NCBI GenBank assembly: GCA_964275585.1
Contig: CAXYCJ010000002.1
Coordinates: 1 to 64,000 of the forward strand
Reading direction: 5' to 3'
Length of the DNA stretch: 64,000 nucleotides
DNA from: D2472 sp964275585
GTDB lineage: Bacteria > Pseudomonadota > Gammaproteobacteria > Magnimaribacterales > D2472
This document shows, one piece after another, positions 8,005 through 17,367 of this stretch (the first letter of the stretch is position 1; every line of letters begins with the position of its first letter). Below the pieces are notes generated by a model. It was not told the origin of the DNA, ran no database searches, and saw only the letters and a program-made list of their open reading frames with translations. A program made the position numbers and the translations under genes.

Positions 8005-10004
8005 AGATTTTCTGGAACGAAACGAAGAGCCTCTTGGCTAAATAGAAACGTCTGGTCTGAGTAATGAACTGATGACTGATTTCTTGATGAGCCAAAGTTG
8101 TGCATACCATATATCATGCGACCGTTTTCTCCTTCTTCAATAATATAGAACAATCCATCACCCCCAGACATATCAATACTATTTGTTTTAGCATTTGGAG
8201 TTCCATATACTGCTCTCAAGGTATCTACCGAGCCTTGAATTGGATAGGACCTTCCTAACCTGCTAATGGTAGTAATTTTCTCCCATTCATCGTTTTGCTC
8301 TCTCTCAATCTCAACAAACCAATCCTTGCATTTTGATAGAACGTCTTTTGTCTTTGGTATTGGCTGAGCATTCATCTCTGACAGCCATTCGTGAGCCATT
8401 AAACAAGAGCTATAACCCGCATGCTTATTCTTGAAATCAGTTTGTCTATTCCAGGACCTTACTTTTTGAGCAATCTCTTGATTTTCTTCTGCAAGCTTCA
8501 TGAGGTATTTATATTGGCGTGAATGCTCTGAATAGGAGTGATCAAACTTAATATCAATAAAGTCATCGAGTGTAATTTTCACCTTCGTTGATAAAAGCTC
8601 GTTGGCAACAAAAGATCTATTGGTCAGGCGTTGTTCAAAATCTACATTAGGACTATTTAGATTTAGAGCAGAAGAGTATTCTCCCATAACCGCATATGGA
8701 TTTTGATTAGTGCTTTGCACCCAACCGTTAGGGGGATTAATGAAGGTTGGCAGGTTTTTCATTGTTTTATTTAAAGGCCATATATCCGTGGAAGAGGTGC
8801 CTGGTAAAATTTTTCTTGCAGCCTTTGCGTTTTCTCTGCTTGGAATTCTTCCATTATAAAAAAAACCAATATTTTTATCTGAATCCATTACAACAAAATT
8901 GAAACTGGGAATCTTTCTTGAACTTAATGCTGATTCAAACGCCTGGACACTGTCAGCTTCATTCAAAGAAAACCAACCATCAATCTCTTGAAAAGAATTT
9001 TGCGTAGAGTGTCTTAGGGCAAAAACCTTATCTTGTATTTCAAGTACAGGACCAAATTTAGAGTATTTAAAAATTTGTTTACTTTTAATCTTTAAAAAAC
9101 CAAGAAGCTTAATTTGCAAATAATCTTCTTCCATTTCAAATGGAACCCATGTTTCATCTAAGAGATATTCATTTGGATCCATTGGATTGACTGTAAGCTC
9201 AAAGATATCTAGAACATCAGGTCGATTTACGGTTGCTCCCCATCCAATATCTCGATTAAAACCGACATTGATAACAAAAGATCCAGGAAAATTCCCACCA
9301 TGAGCGCTCCAGCCAGACTGGCTTTCTACATTTAGTTCATACCATCCGACAGGACCTGCAAGAGGTTGGTGAGAGTTAATTAAAAGAAAAGATGAATTAC
9401 CTTCAGTCTTTGCTCCATTTGCAGCGATGGCATTAGAGCCTGTTGGAATCGATTTGGATATATGCTCAGACATTGCCTGCAAACCACTATCGAGTCCTGC
9501 AAAAAATAGATGCTGTATATAGGACCCTGCAATCACATCTTCCTTTGTAATAGGATGAAGTTTTTGATTAACTTTACTTGGGTTATCTTTAGCAAATTGA
9601 TTCACTCCATCTGCATAAGCTTGCGCCATTTGTAATGATCTATCTGAAAGCTGATCTTTAGCAATTTTTTCAACATTTTGATGGACTCGTAGAAGTCTCA
9701 CTAGATAATCTGTCTCTACACCTTTCAGTCCATTATAGAGAGCACTTTTCCCTCTATATAGAGGCATGAGCTCAACCAAGTCATCGTATGCATCTTCCGC
9801 ATGAGAAAGACCAATTCCAAATGCTACATCCACATTTGTCTCACCTTTAATATGAGGAATTCCCCAAAAATCTCTATGAACCACAACATCATATTGGTAA
9901 GATGTCGAATCGACTTGGGGTGTGAAGCCAGAACAAGCGCTTAAAACAATAGCAAAAAAACCAATAATTAATTGATTATTTAGGGTTGAATTTATTTGAA
10001 TCAT
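8001..10004 (-). CDS. penicillin/acyl-homoserine-lactone acylase family lipoprotein
   Basis: Ntn-hydrolase that should hydrolyse an amide bond outside the cytoplasm. 667 aa. A lipoprotein signal peptide ends in a lipobox at Cys24 (VLSAC). The start of the proenzyme (VVHRDFWGIPHIKGET, GIGLSHAEDAYDDL) is typical of the family. Autocatalytic processing is expected at Gly189-Ser190 in IPTGSNAIA, freeing Ser190 as N-terminal nucleophile; downstream, LLINSHQPLAGPVGWYEL and HGGNFPGSF match the beta chain. The lipid anchor differs from the soluble periplasmic processing of the best-known penicillin and AHL acylases. Substrate (acyl-homoserine lactone, beta-lactam or peptide amide) cannot be decided here. 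It diverges from the SDR-like gene across 46 bp. Confidence 0.85.
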   Translation of the reverse strand: MIQINSTLNNQLIIGFFAIVLSACSGFTPQVDSTSYQYDVVVHRDFWGIPHIKGETNVDVAFGIGLSHAEDAYDDLVELMPLYRGKSALYNGLKGVETDYLVRLLRVHQNVEKIAKDQLSDRSLQMAQAYADGVNQFAKDNPSKVNQKLHPITKEDVIAGSYIQHLFFAGLDSGLQAMSEHISKSIPTGSNAIAANGAKTEGNSSFLLINSHQPLAGPVGWYELNVESQSGWSAHGGNFPGSFVINVGFNRDIGWGATVNRPDVLDIFELTVNPMDPNEYLLDETWVPFEMEEDYLQIKLLGFLKIKSKQIFKYSKFGPVLEIQDKVFALRHSTQNSFQEIDGWFSLNEADSVQAFESALSSRKIPSFNFVVMDSDKNIGFFYNGRIPSRENAKAARKILPGTSSTDIWPLNKTMKNLPTFINPPNGWVQSTNQNPYAVMGEYSSALNLNSPNVDFEQRLTNRSFVANELLSTKVKITLDDFIDIKFDHSYSEHSRQYKYLMKLAEENQEIAQKVRSWNRQTDFKNKHAGYSSCLMAHEWLSEMNAQPIPKTKDVLSKCKDWFVEIEREQNDEWEKITTISRLGRSYPIQGSVDTLRAVYGTPNAKTNSIDMSGGDGLFYIIEEGENGRMIYGMHNFGSSRNQSSVHYSDQTFLFSQEALRFVPENL

Positions 10005-10050
10005 AACAATTTATTATTGTATTAGTTTTATTGGAAAAATTATTATTAGC

Positions 10051-10740
10051 ATGCAAAAAAAAATATTAATTATTGGCGGCAGTTCCTTAATTGGTAAAGA
10101 GGTAACAGCTCTAATTCAAGCAGCAGGGGATTACCCTATAGTTACTTCTAGATCAGAGATGACTACCCAGAGCGGAGATTTCTTTCAACTAGATCCCAAT
10201 GATGATTTATCTCAACTAGATTTATTACCAGAATCCATTGATGGGTTGTTATATTGTCCAGGTTCAATTTCATTAAAGTCGCTTCAGCGAATGGACTTGT
10301 CTGATGTTCAGGAGGATATGAGAATTAATTTTGAAGGAGCTTTTAATGTTGTGAAAAAAGTTCTCCCGAATCTAAAAAAAGATGCCGGAGCGTCGATTGT
10401 TTTTATTTCGTCAGTTGCAGCAAGCTCGGGAATGACATTTCATACGTCTATTTCAGCATCTAAGGCAGCTTTAGAGGGTTTTTCTAGAAGTTTAGCCGCT
10501 GAATTGGCTCCTAGAGTAGCTGTAAATTGCATTGCCCCTTCTCTAACAAACACGCCTTTGGCTGCGAAGCTATTAAGTGATGAAAAGCGAATTAAAGCAT
10601 CTGAAGAAAGACACCCATTGAATGCAATTGGTGATCCTAAAGCACTAGCTGGAGTGATATACGGGCTATTATCAGCAAAAGAAAACTGGATTACTGGTCA
10701 AACTATCTCTGTAGACGGCGGTCTCTCAACTCTAAGATAA
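10051..10740 (+). CDS. SDR-family protein lacking the catalytic tyrosine
   Basis: Rossmann-fold short-chain dehydrogenase/reductase, 229 aa, cytoplasmic. The dinucleotide-binding loop is an atypical GGSSLIG (residues 9-15). The active-site serine region is FISSVAASS (Ser120/121). At the YxxxK position the sequence is ISASK, so Ile134 replaces the catalytic tyrosine while Lys138 is kept. The C-terminal half (NCIAPSLTNTPLAAKLL and ITGQTISVDGG) is otherwise canonical. I recall other SDRs with an I-x-x-x-K motif, so this may be a non-classical subfamily rather than decay. The frame is intact. Function unknown. Confidence 0.8.
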   Translation: MQKKILIIGGSSLIGKEVTALIQAAGDYPIVTSRSEMTTQSGDFFQLDPNDDLSQLDLLPESIDGLLYCPGSISLKSLQRMDLSDVQEDMRINFEGAFNVVKKVLPNLKKDAGASIVFISSVAASSGMTFHTSISASKAALEGFSRSLAAELAPRVAVNCIAPSLTNTPLAAKLLSDEKRIKASEERHPLNAIGDPKALAGVIYGLLSAKENWITGQTISVDGGLSTLR

Positions 10741-10758
10741 AGCTCGATTAAGCTTTTT
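10739..10758 (+). terminator. weak hairpin terminator after the SDR-like gene
   Basis: AAAGCT (10739-10744), a 6-nt loop, AGCTTT (10751-10756) and two further T. The stem is short, six pairs with only two G-C, and the T tract is short, so termination would be partial. It sits exactly between the SDR stop and the aroC promoter. Confidence 0.35.
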
Positions 10759-10762
10759 GGTC

Positions 10763-10768
10763 TATAAT
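10763..10768 (+). promoter_or_regulatory. -10 box for the aroC-purF block
   Basis: Perfect TATAAT at 10763-10768, 7 nt before the aroC ATG at 10776, with no Shine-Dalgarno between. The expected transcription start falls at or next to the ATG, so a leaderless transcript is likely if this box is used. No good -35 hexamer is seen at 16-18 bp. Confidence 0.45.
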
Positions 10769-10775
10769 TCTGCGT

Positions 10776-11861
10776 ATGTCAGGCAATACATACGGAAAAT
10801 TATTTAAAGTTACTACTTATGGAGAAAGCCATGGGAAGGCTCTTGGCTGCATTATTGATGGTTGCCCTCCTCAAGTTCATATTTCAGCAGAAGAAATTCA
10901 AGCAGAGCTAGATCTCAGAAAGCCTGGTCAATCTGATGTTACGACACAACGTAAAGAGAGCGATAGAGTTGAAATTCTTTCAGGGATTTTTGACGGCAAA
11001 ACAACAGGAACACCCATAAGTTTAATTATTTATAACGAAGATCAAAGATCTCAGGATTATTCCAATCTTCAAAATACATTTAGACCCAATCATGCTGATA
11101 TTACATATCAAGCAAAATATGGTCATAGAGATTATCGAGGCGGGGGTCGATCTAGCGCTAGAGAGACAGCAATGAGGGTGGCTGCAGGAGCGGTAGCAAA
11201 AAAATATCTCAATGCTCTTGGTATTAAAACAACTGGATATGTAAGTCAGATTGGTTCTATAAAAGCAGGCTCAATTAATCTAAATGAAGCTCAAACTAAT
11301 AAATATTTTTTTGCAGACAATGCCAAAATTAAAGATCTCGATACATTATTTACTGAATTAATTCAAGAAGGAAATTCTGTTGGTGCTAAATTGGGAGTCT
11401 GTATAGAGAATTGTCCTGTTGGTCTTGGAGAGCCAGTTTTTGATAAGTTAGATGCTGACTTAGCTAAAGCTATTATGAGTATTAATGCAGTGAAGTCTGT
11501 ATCAATTGGTAATGTGGATGAAATCTTAGATCTCAAAGGGTCTGAAATGAGAGATGAAATCAGAAACGATGGCTTTGTTTCAAATAACGCTGGCGGAATT
11601 CTAGGCGGTATCTCAAATGGCGATTCTATAGACATAGAGTTTCTAATCAAACCAACCAGCAGTATTAAAGCTAAAGGGCAGAGCGTTAATGCTAAAGGGG
11701 AAGAGGTAGAAATTGAGGTAACAGGCAGACATGATCCTTGCGTTGGTCTTCGAGCAGTTCCAATAGCTGAGGCCATGTCTAACTTGGTTATTATGGATCA
11801 TATTCTCAGAAATCGAGCTCAGTGTGGCGACTTAGATCAATTGCTTCCATTCAATAAATAA
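10776..11861 (+). CDS. aroC: chorismate synthase
   Basis: Converts 5-enolpyruvylshikimate-3-phosphate to chorismate using reduced FMN; last step of the shikimate pathway. 361 aa, usual length. Signatures are GNTYGKLFKVTTYGESHG at the start, RPNHADITYQAKYGHRDYRGGGRSSARET in the FMN/substrate site, and GRHDPCVGLRAVPIAEAM near the end. It is the first gene of a gapless block: its stop TAA shares a base with the leuC ATG. Its chorismate product feeds the trp genes further down the same block. Confidence 0.97.
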   Translation: MSGNTYGKLFKVTTYGESHGKALGCIIDGCPPQVHISAEEIQAELDLRKPGQSDVTTQRKESDRVEILSGIFDGKTTGTPISLIIYNEDQRSQDYSNLQNTFRPNHADITYQAKYGHRDYRGGGRSSARETAMRVAAGAVAKKYLNALGIKTTGYVSQIGSIKAGSINLNEAQTNKYFFADNAKIKDLDTLFTELIQEGNSVGAKLGVCIENCPVGLGEPVFDKLDADLAKAIMSINAVKSVSIGNVDEILDLKGSEMRDEIRNDGFVSNNAGGILGGISNGDSIDIEFLIKPTSSIKAKGQSVNAKGEEVEIEVTGRHDPCVGLRAVPIAEAMSNLVIMDHILRNRAQCGDLDQLLPFNK

Positions 11862-13258
11862 TGATCACTCTTTACGACAAACTTTGGAATGAGCATTTGG
11901 TCCATACCTATGAATCTAAAGAGGCTTTGATTTATATTGATCGTCATTACCTTCATGAGGTTACTTCTCCGCAGGCCTTTGAGGGGTTACGGCATAAACA
12001 GTTGTCTCCCTGGAGGCTAAATGCAAATGTGGCTACTCCTGACCACAATGTTCCTACAATAAGAGGCGATTCATTTACAGTAGAAGCTATTGATGATGAG
12101 GTTTCAAAGATTCAAGTTATGGAACTGGATAAAAACTGTAATGAATTTAAAATTTTACAATTTGATATTGAGTCTAAGGAGCAGGGGATTGTTCATGTGA
12201 TTGGCCCTGAACTGGGATTCACCTTGCCAGGCATGACTATTGTTTGCGGTGATTCTCATACTTCTACTCATGGAGCATTTGGTTGTTTAGCTATGGGGAT
12301 TGGAACATCCGAAGTAGAACATGTTTTAGCCACCCAATGCTTGAGAATCTCTAAATTAAAAAATATGCAAGTTCTCTTTCAAGGTCAGCCTCAAGATGGA
12401 GTGACTTCGAAAGATATAGCGCTTCATTTAATCAAACTTATAGGCACTGCTGGTGGAACTGGTCATGCAATTGAATTTGCTGGTTCTTATATCGATTCAG
12501 CTTCTATGGAATCAAGAATGACTATCTGTAACATGGCTATAGAGGCTGGAGCTAAGGTTGGCTTAATTGCGGTGGATCAAATAACCTTAGATTATGTAGA
12601 AGATCACAGCAGCATGACAGCAGAGGGCTTTGATAAGGCTCAAAATTTTTGGAAAACACTGCACTCTGATCAAAATGCTGTTTTCGAGAAAAAAATTATT
12701 GTAGATGTTGGCGTGCTGAAACCACAAGTCACTTGGGGCACATCTCCAGAAATGACTATTGATTTTGATGGGAATATTCCAAACGAATCAGATGTTCACC
12801 TTGATCAAGTGGAAAATTTAAAATTAGCTAAAACATACATGGGTCTTGAAAATTTAAAGACACTGAAAGATTTAAGTTTTGATCGTGTCTTTATTGGCTC
12901 ATGCACTAATTCTAGGATTGAGGATTTAAGATCTGCAGCAAGTGCTATTAAAGGACGGAAAGTTTCTGCGAAGATAACTGAAGCAATCGTTGTGCCAGGA
13001 TCTGGTTTAGTTAAAGCTCAGGCAGAGAAAGAGGGCCTGAATAAAATTTTTGAGGATGCAGGATTTTTATGGCGTGATCCAGGGTGCTCTATGTGCCTAG
13101 GAATGAATCCAGACCAATTAAAACCTTATGAACGTTGTGCCTCTACATCAAATAGAAATTTTGAAGGCAGACAGGGTAATCTAGGCAGAACTCATTTAAT
13201 GAGTCCAATGATGGCAGCATTAACTGCTATCAACGGCACAATTTCGGATCCCTCATGA
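11861..13258 (+). CDS. leuC: 3-isopropylmalate dehydratase large subunit
   Basis: Large subunit of isopropylmalate isomerase (leucine synthesis), carrying a [4Fe-4S] cluster. 465 aa. The ligand cysteines are visible in FIGSCTNSR and DPGCSMCLGMN. Other family motifs are VATPDHNVPT, VCGDSHTSTHGAFG and TSNRNFEGRQG. It follows aroC with a one-base stop/start overlap and overlaps leuD by 4 nt (ATGA). Its partner LeuD is encoded directly downstream. Confidence 0.97.
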   Translation: MITLYDKLWNEHLVHTYESKEALIYIDRHYLHEVTSPQAFEGLRHKQLSPWRLNANVATPDHNVPTIRGDSFTVEAIDDEVSKIQVMELDKNCNEFKILQFDIESKEQGIVHVIGPELGFTLPGMTIVCGDSHTSTHGAFGCLAMGIGTSEVEHVLATQCLRISKLKNMQVLFQGQPQDGVTSKDIALHLIKLIGTAGGTGHAIEFAGSYIDSASMESRMTICNMAIEAGAKVGLIAVDQITLDYVEDHSSMTAEGFDKAQNFWKTLHSDQNAVFEKKIIVDVGVLKPQVTWGTSPEMTIDFDGNIPNESDVHLDQVENLKLAKTYMGLENLKTLKDLSFDRVFIGSCTNSRIEDLRSAASAIKGRKVSAKITEAIVVPGSGLVKAQAEKEGLNKIFEDAGFLWRDPGCSMCLGMNPDQLKPYERCASTSNRNFEGRQGNLGRTHLMSPMMAALTAINGTISDPS

Positions 13259-13887
13259 GCAATGAAATCATTCAGGGTGTTGTAGCTCCATTTGATCGTG
13301 ATAATATTGATACTGATCAAATTATTCCAACAGAGTACCTAAAATCTATTAAAAAATTTGGCTTTGGAGATTATCTCTTTGATGGCTGGAGATATCTTGA
13401 TAAAGGCTTCCTTGGCATGACTTCTAGTCAAAGAGATATAAATTTAGATTTTATTCTCAATCAACCACCTTTTGAGGAATCTCAGATACTGCTTGCAAGA
13501 GATAACTTTGGATGTGGATCTAGTCGAGAGCATGCTGTTTGGGCTCTAAGAGACTTTGGTTTTAAGGCAGTAATAGCCAGTTCCTTTGGAGATATTTTCT
13601 ATAATAATTGTTTTAAAAATCAAATTCTTCCAGTGCAACTGTCTAAAGAAAATATTAATATTTTGTTTGAATTGACGAGCCAGTCTTCTCAAAGCTTTAC
13701 TATCAACTTACCCTCTAAAGAGTTGAAGGTTGGATCTGACCTTTTGTTACCATTTCATATTGACGATAATTTATTAAATCGTATCATTCACAACCTAGAT
13801 GATATTGACATTACAATGAAAGATAAAGCTAGCATTGAAGCTTTTGAGTTGAACTATAGCCAAAAAAGACCTTGGCTATTTAAATAA
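13255..13887 (+). CDS. leuD: 3-isopropylmalate dehydratase small subunit
   Basis: Swivel-domain subunit that pairs with LeuC. 210 aa, normal size. Typical segments are VAPFDRDNIDTDQIIPTEYLK at the N-terminus, the substrate loop DNFGCGSSREHAVWAL and FGDIFYNNCFKNQILPV. It overlaps leuC by 4 nt, so the two subunits are translationally coupled. leuB follows after 15 nt. Confidence 0.97.
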   Translation: MSNEIIQGVVAPFDRDNIDTDQIIPTEYLKSIKKFGFGDYLFDGWRYLDKGFLGMTSSQRDINLDFILNQPPFEESQILLARDNFGCGSSREHAVWALRDFGFKAVIASSFGDIFYNNCFKNQILPVQLSKENINILFELTSQSSQSFTINLPSKELKVGSDLLLPFHIDDNLLNRIIHNLDDIDITMKDKASIEAFELNYSQKRPWLFK

Positions 13888-13902
13888 ATCGATTACTACA
13901 AA

Positions 13903-14979
13903 ATGACTAAACAAATTTTAATTCTTCCAGGCGATGGTATTGGAAAAGAAGTTACAGCTTCGGCTATGGAGATTCTACATTATCTTAAAGCAGCCCATAG
14001 TCTTGATTGTAACTTGCTCGAGCAGGATGTGGGTGGGACCTCGTATGAGCTCCATGGCAAACCATTGACTGAAGAAACCTTAGAGATAGCAAGAAATTCA
14101 GATGCGGTATTATTTGGAGCAGTAGGTGGCCCTCAATGGGATCATCTTGGTTGGGATCTCAGGCCCGAGCAAGCATTGCTGGGACTCAGAAAGTCACTTG
14201 GCCTATTTGCCAATCTTAGACCAGCTTTTTTATTTAATGAACTTGCATCTGCTTCACCATTAAAAAATCACATCATAGAAAACTTAGATATTTTAATTGT
14301 TAGAGAGCTCACGGGTGGAGTTTATTTTGGTGAACCTCGAGGTATGGTCGAGGATGCAGATCCTAAATATGCTTTCAATACGATGGTTTACAATGAAGAT
14401 GAGATTAGACGAATTGCTAAAGTAGCGTTTGAGGCTGCAATGAACAGAAATAAGAAACTATGTTCTGTTGAAAAAGCCAATGTTTTGGAGGTATCAAAAT
14501 TTTGGCGGAGTATCGTGACTGAAATGAGTCCTGATTATCCTGAAGTTAAATTATCACACCAACTTGCTGATAACACAGCAATGCAACTAGTACTTAACCC
14601 TAATCAATATGACGTTATTGTTTCTAGCAACCTTTTTGGTGATATTTTATCTGATATTGCTGCGACCCTAAGCGGCTCTATTGGAATGCTTCCCTCAGCA
14701 TCCCTAAATAGTTCAGGGCAAGGGATGTATGAGCCCTGTCATGGAAGTGCGCCTGATATTGCTGGCCAAGGTATAGCAAACCCACTGGCCATGATCTCTT
14801 CTTTGGCTATGGCTTTAGAATATTCATTAGATAGAAAAGATCTATCTACCAAGATCGAATCTGCTATTCAGCATTTTATTCACGAAGGTTACAGAACCAA
14901 GGATATTTCGACAAGCTCAGATTTTATTAAAACCTCAGATGTTGCACCCATCTTAATAAACTTTCTTGAGAATGAATAG
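13903..14979 (+). CDS. leuB: 3-isopropylmalate dehydrogenase
   Basis: NAD-dependent oxidative decarboxylation of 3-isopropylmalate in leucine synthesis. 358 aa. Motifs include the N-terminal LPGDGIGKEV, AVGGPQWD, the arginine-rich substrate segment around LRKSLGLFANLRP, RELTGGVYFGEPRG, the catalytic VEKANVLEVSKFWR, NLFGDILSDIAATLSGSIGMLPSAS and the cofactor segment EPCHGSAPDIAGQGIANP. The stop lies 8 nt inside the start of asd. leuA is not in the window. Confidence 0.97.
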   Translation: MTKQILILPGDGIGKEVTASAMEILHYLKAAHSLDCNLLEQDVGGTSYELHGKPLTEETLEIARNSDAVLFGAVGGPQWDHLGWDLRPEQALLGLRKSLGLFANLRPAFLFNELASASPLKNHIIENLDILIVRELTGGVYFGEPRGMVEDADPKYAFNTMVYNEDEIRRIAKVAFEAAMNRNKKLCSVEKANVLEVSKFWRSIVTEMSPDYPEVKLSHQLADNTAMQLVLNPNQYDVIVSSNLFGDILSDIAATLSGSIGMLPSASLNSSGQGMYEPCHGSAPDIAGQGIANPLAMISSLAMALEYSLDRKDLSTKIESAIQHFIHEGYRTKDISTSSDFIKTSDVAPILINFLENE

Positions 14980-15994
14980 TCACGCTATAAACCTTGCATT
15001 AATTGGAGCCACTGGAGTTGTGGGCACTAAGATCATTAAGTTATTAGAAAAAAAATCTTACCCAGTTAAAAGCTTTATTCCATTAGGATATTCAACAGTA
15101 GGAAATAACATAAATTTTAACGGTCAGGATCATGAAGTCCAATCCCTTAAATCATTTCAACCTGAATCTGTTGATTTAATTATTTTTGCAGCTGGCTCAG
15201 CTATTGCAGATCAATATGCAAAGGCTTTTGTTGAAGCTGGCGCTTATGTAATAGACTTATCCTCTCATTTTAGATATGAGGACGATGTCCCTTTAATTAT
15301 TCCTGAAATAAATGGTACTCTTCTTGACCAATTAGAAGGTCCTACCTTGATTGCAAATCCTAATTGCTCCACCGCACAATTATTGATGACTTTGAAGCCT
15401 ATTCATGACGAACTAAACATAGAGTTGATTAATGTAGCTACGTATCAAGCAGTTTCTGGGACTGGAAAAGCAGCTTTAAAGGAACTCCATAATCAAACTT
15501 ATTTTGCAGATGTTTTAGATTCTCCTGCGGTTTATCCCAAGCAAATAGCTTTCAATGTTATTCCGCAATGCGATGTTTTCTTGGATAATGACTTTACAAA
15601 AGAAGAAATGAAATTGACTTGGGAGACCCACAAAATCCTTGATCCTAATATTTTTGTTCAAGCAACATGCGTTAGGGTTCCAGTTTTTAACGGTCATTCA
15701 GAGGCAGTCTTTTTTAAAGTATCTAAAAATACCTCCCGCAATGCAATTGTTGACTTACTGAGTAACGCAGAAGGCATAAAAGTTATTGATAATCCTCAAC
15801 AACTTGAATATCCAACACCTGTTGAGCATGCCAATGATACGGAGGAAGTTTTTGTAGGCAGGATAAGAGTTCAAGAATCAGTCTCAGAAACCTGGGTCTC
15901 TTTATGGATTGTTGCCGATAATATCTATGGCAAAGGCGCTGCGTTAAATGTAGTACAGATTGCTGAACGATTGCTCAAGACAGACAAATTTTAA
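14972..15994 (+). CDS. asd: aspartate-semialdehyde dehydrogenase
   Basis: Reduces aspartyl phosphate to aspartate semialdehyde for lysine, methionine, threonine and cell-wall diaminopimelate. 340 aa from the ATG at 14972; a TTG two codons earlier is possible but less likely. NADP loop LIGATGVVG, catalytic cysteine in NPNCSTAQ, and the CVRVPVFNGHSEAVFF segment with substrate arginine and histidine are all present, so it looks active rather than an inactive Usg-type paralogue. The leuB-asd-fimV-truA order is conserved in Pseudomonas. Aspartokinase (lysC), the preceding step, is at 44.5 kb. Confidence 0.95.
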   Translation: MNSHAINLALIGATGVVGTKIIKLLEKKSYPVKSFIPLGYSTVGNNINFNGQDHEVQSLKSFQPESVDLIIFAAGSAIADQYAKAFVEAGAYVIDLSSHFRYEDDVPLIIPEINGTLLDQLEGPTLIANPNCSTAQLLMTLKPIHDELNIELINVATYQAVSGTGKAALKELHNQTYFADVLDSPAVYPKQIAFNVIPQCDVFLDNDFTKEEMKLTWETHKILDPNIFVQATCVRVPVFNGHSEAVFFKVSKNTSRNAIVDLLSNAEGIKVIDNPQQLEYPTPVEHANDTEEVFVGRIRVQESVSETWVSLWIVADNIYGKGAALNVVQIAERLLKTDKF

Positions 15995-17364
15995 TGAACA
16001 AAGCTCTCATTCTATTAACTTTATTTATCTCTGCATCTCAGGCTAAAGGAGTCATAGGCAGCCCAGAAGTTTCGGTAAACCCTCAAGGAAATTATGTAAT
16101 TGAGATTCAAATAAGCGACCTCTTATCATTACATGAAAACGATATTAAATTAAGCAATTTTAAGTCTTATGAGCCACTACCTGATAAAAGCATTGAATAT
16201 ACTCTGTTTGAGGACTTAGAATCATATAAACGCTTCACAATTGCGTTGCCCAATAATTTTACGGAAGATTATTTCTCATTTAGATTAAAAATAGATAGCA
16301 AGAATTTAAAAGATATTTTTATCTTCTTACCACAAAATAATTTTAGAGATCGTTCACCTCAACAGATTTCTTTTAAACTTCCAGCAAAAAAAATCTATGG
16401 TCAACCTCAAAGATATGACATGCAAGAAGTTCTTTCAGATAATTCCGAGACTGAAATAGATGATGTGAGTCAAAATACAGGAACTTCAAGCCTCAGCTTA
16501 AACGAGCCCAGTTACCAAGAAACTCACAGTGAACCAATTCTAGGCACGATAAGCAGCAGAGATATTGAAACGATCTGGGGAGTTGCTCGTTCTGTGAAAG
16601 GCAATTATGACGCATCTATTTATCAGGTAATGTGGGCTTTTTACCTAGAAAATCCCAATGCATTTATAGATGAAAATATTAATTTAGTAAGAAATGATAT
16701 TGATTTAACCCTTCCATCCAGAGACTTAGTTCAATCTACAGATAATATTTCTGCAAAAGAATATATTGCTTTTATGCCAACACTTCCAAGAGATAGCGTG
16801 CTTATTTCTGGTCCTAAACTTACCTTAACTGCGCCTAAAAGCTCGGTTTTGGAGCTAGATAGTACAGGCAATGATTTAAAAGAAAGTATGGATCAAAACT
16901 TATTAATACCCTTGACTCCTGATAATAATTCAAATTTATCTGGTCTGGAGATGATTAAAAAGAATACTTCTGTTATTAAGCTTGGCGTGAATTCTGATAG
17001 CAATCTACCTGATAATACCTTAGGTTCTTCTAGAGCCTTTCAATTGAATGATTTGATATGGGTTGGAATCCTCTCTTTGTTAATTGGTTTTGCGATAGCC
17101 TTTGTTTTAATTCGCTTAAATCTTAAGCCGTCATATACTAAAGCTGCTCTTGAAGAAGATCTGCTTGAGGATGAAAAAGCTACTTTTCAATCAAATTTAA
17201 GTATTTCTAACGACTTGGAGACTCAAGAGCTAGACTTGGTAAGAACATATATTGACATGGGTGATTGGAATAATGCTGAGGTTATTTTAGAAAAGTTAAT
17301 TACCAATTCTTCTGATCAATCTATTAAATCAATTGCAAGAAGTCTATTAGATAGAAAGAAGTAG
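15994..17364 (+). CDS. fimV: FimV/HubP-like inner-membrane protein, short form
   Basis: Polar organiser/type IV pilus-associated family. 456 aa, about half the usual length of Pseudomonas FimV. A signal peptide (residues 1-18, cut after SQA) leads to a FimV N-terminal beta domain, then a low-complexity linker. A region with ETIWGVARSVKGNYDASIYQVMWA near residues 190-215 corresponds to the LysM-like FimV motif. One transmembrane helix spans about 352-374, followed by an acidic cytoplasmic tail ending in the FimV C-terminal TPR-like motif LDLVRTYIDMGDWNNAEVILEKL. The location between asd and truA supports the call. The shortening removes most of the acidic repeat region found in larger homologues. 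Confidence 0.85.
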   Translation: MNKALILLTLFISASQAKGVIGSPEVSVNPQGNYVIEIQISDLLSLHENDIKLSNFKSYEPLPDKSIEYTLFEDLESYKRFTIALPNNFTEDYFSFRLKIDSKNLKDIFIFLPQNNFRDRSPQQISFKLPAKKIYGQPQRYDMQEVLSDNSETEIDDVSQNTGTSSLSLNEPSYQETHSEPILGTISSRDIETIWGVARSVKGNYDASIYQVMWAFYLENPNAFIDENINLVRNDIDLTLPSRDLVQSTDNISAKEYIAFMPTLPRDSVLISGPKLTLTAPKSSVLELDSTGNDLKESMDQNLLIPLTPDNNSNLSGLEMIKKNTSVIKLGVNSDSNLPDNTLGSSRAFQLNDLIWVGILSLLIGFAIAFVLIRLNLKPSYTKAALEEDLLEDEKATFQSNLSISNDLETQELDLVRTYIDMGDWNNAEVILEKLITNSSDQSIKSIARSLLDRKK

Positions 17365-17367
17365 GCC

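Noticed and set aside
11363..11776. 137-codon minus-strand frame inside aroC
   Set aside because: Antisense shadow with no motif or start signal.
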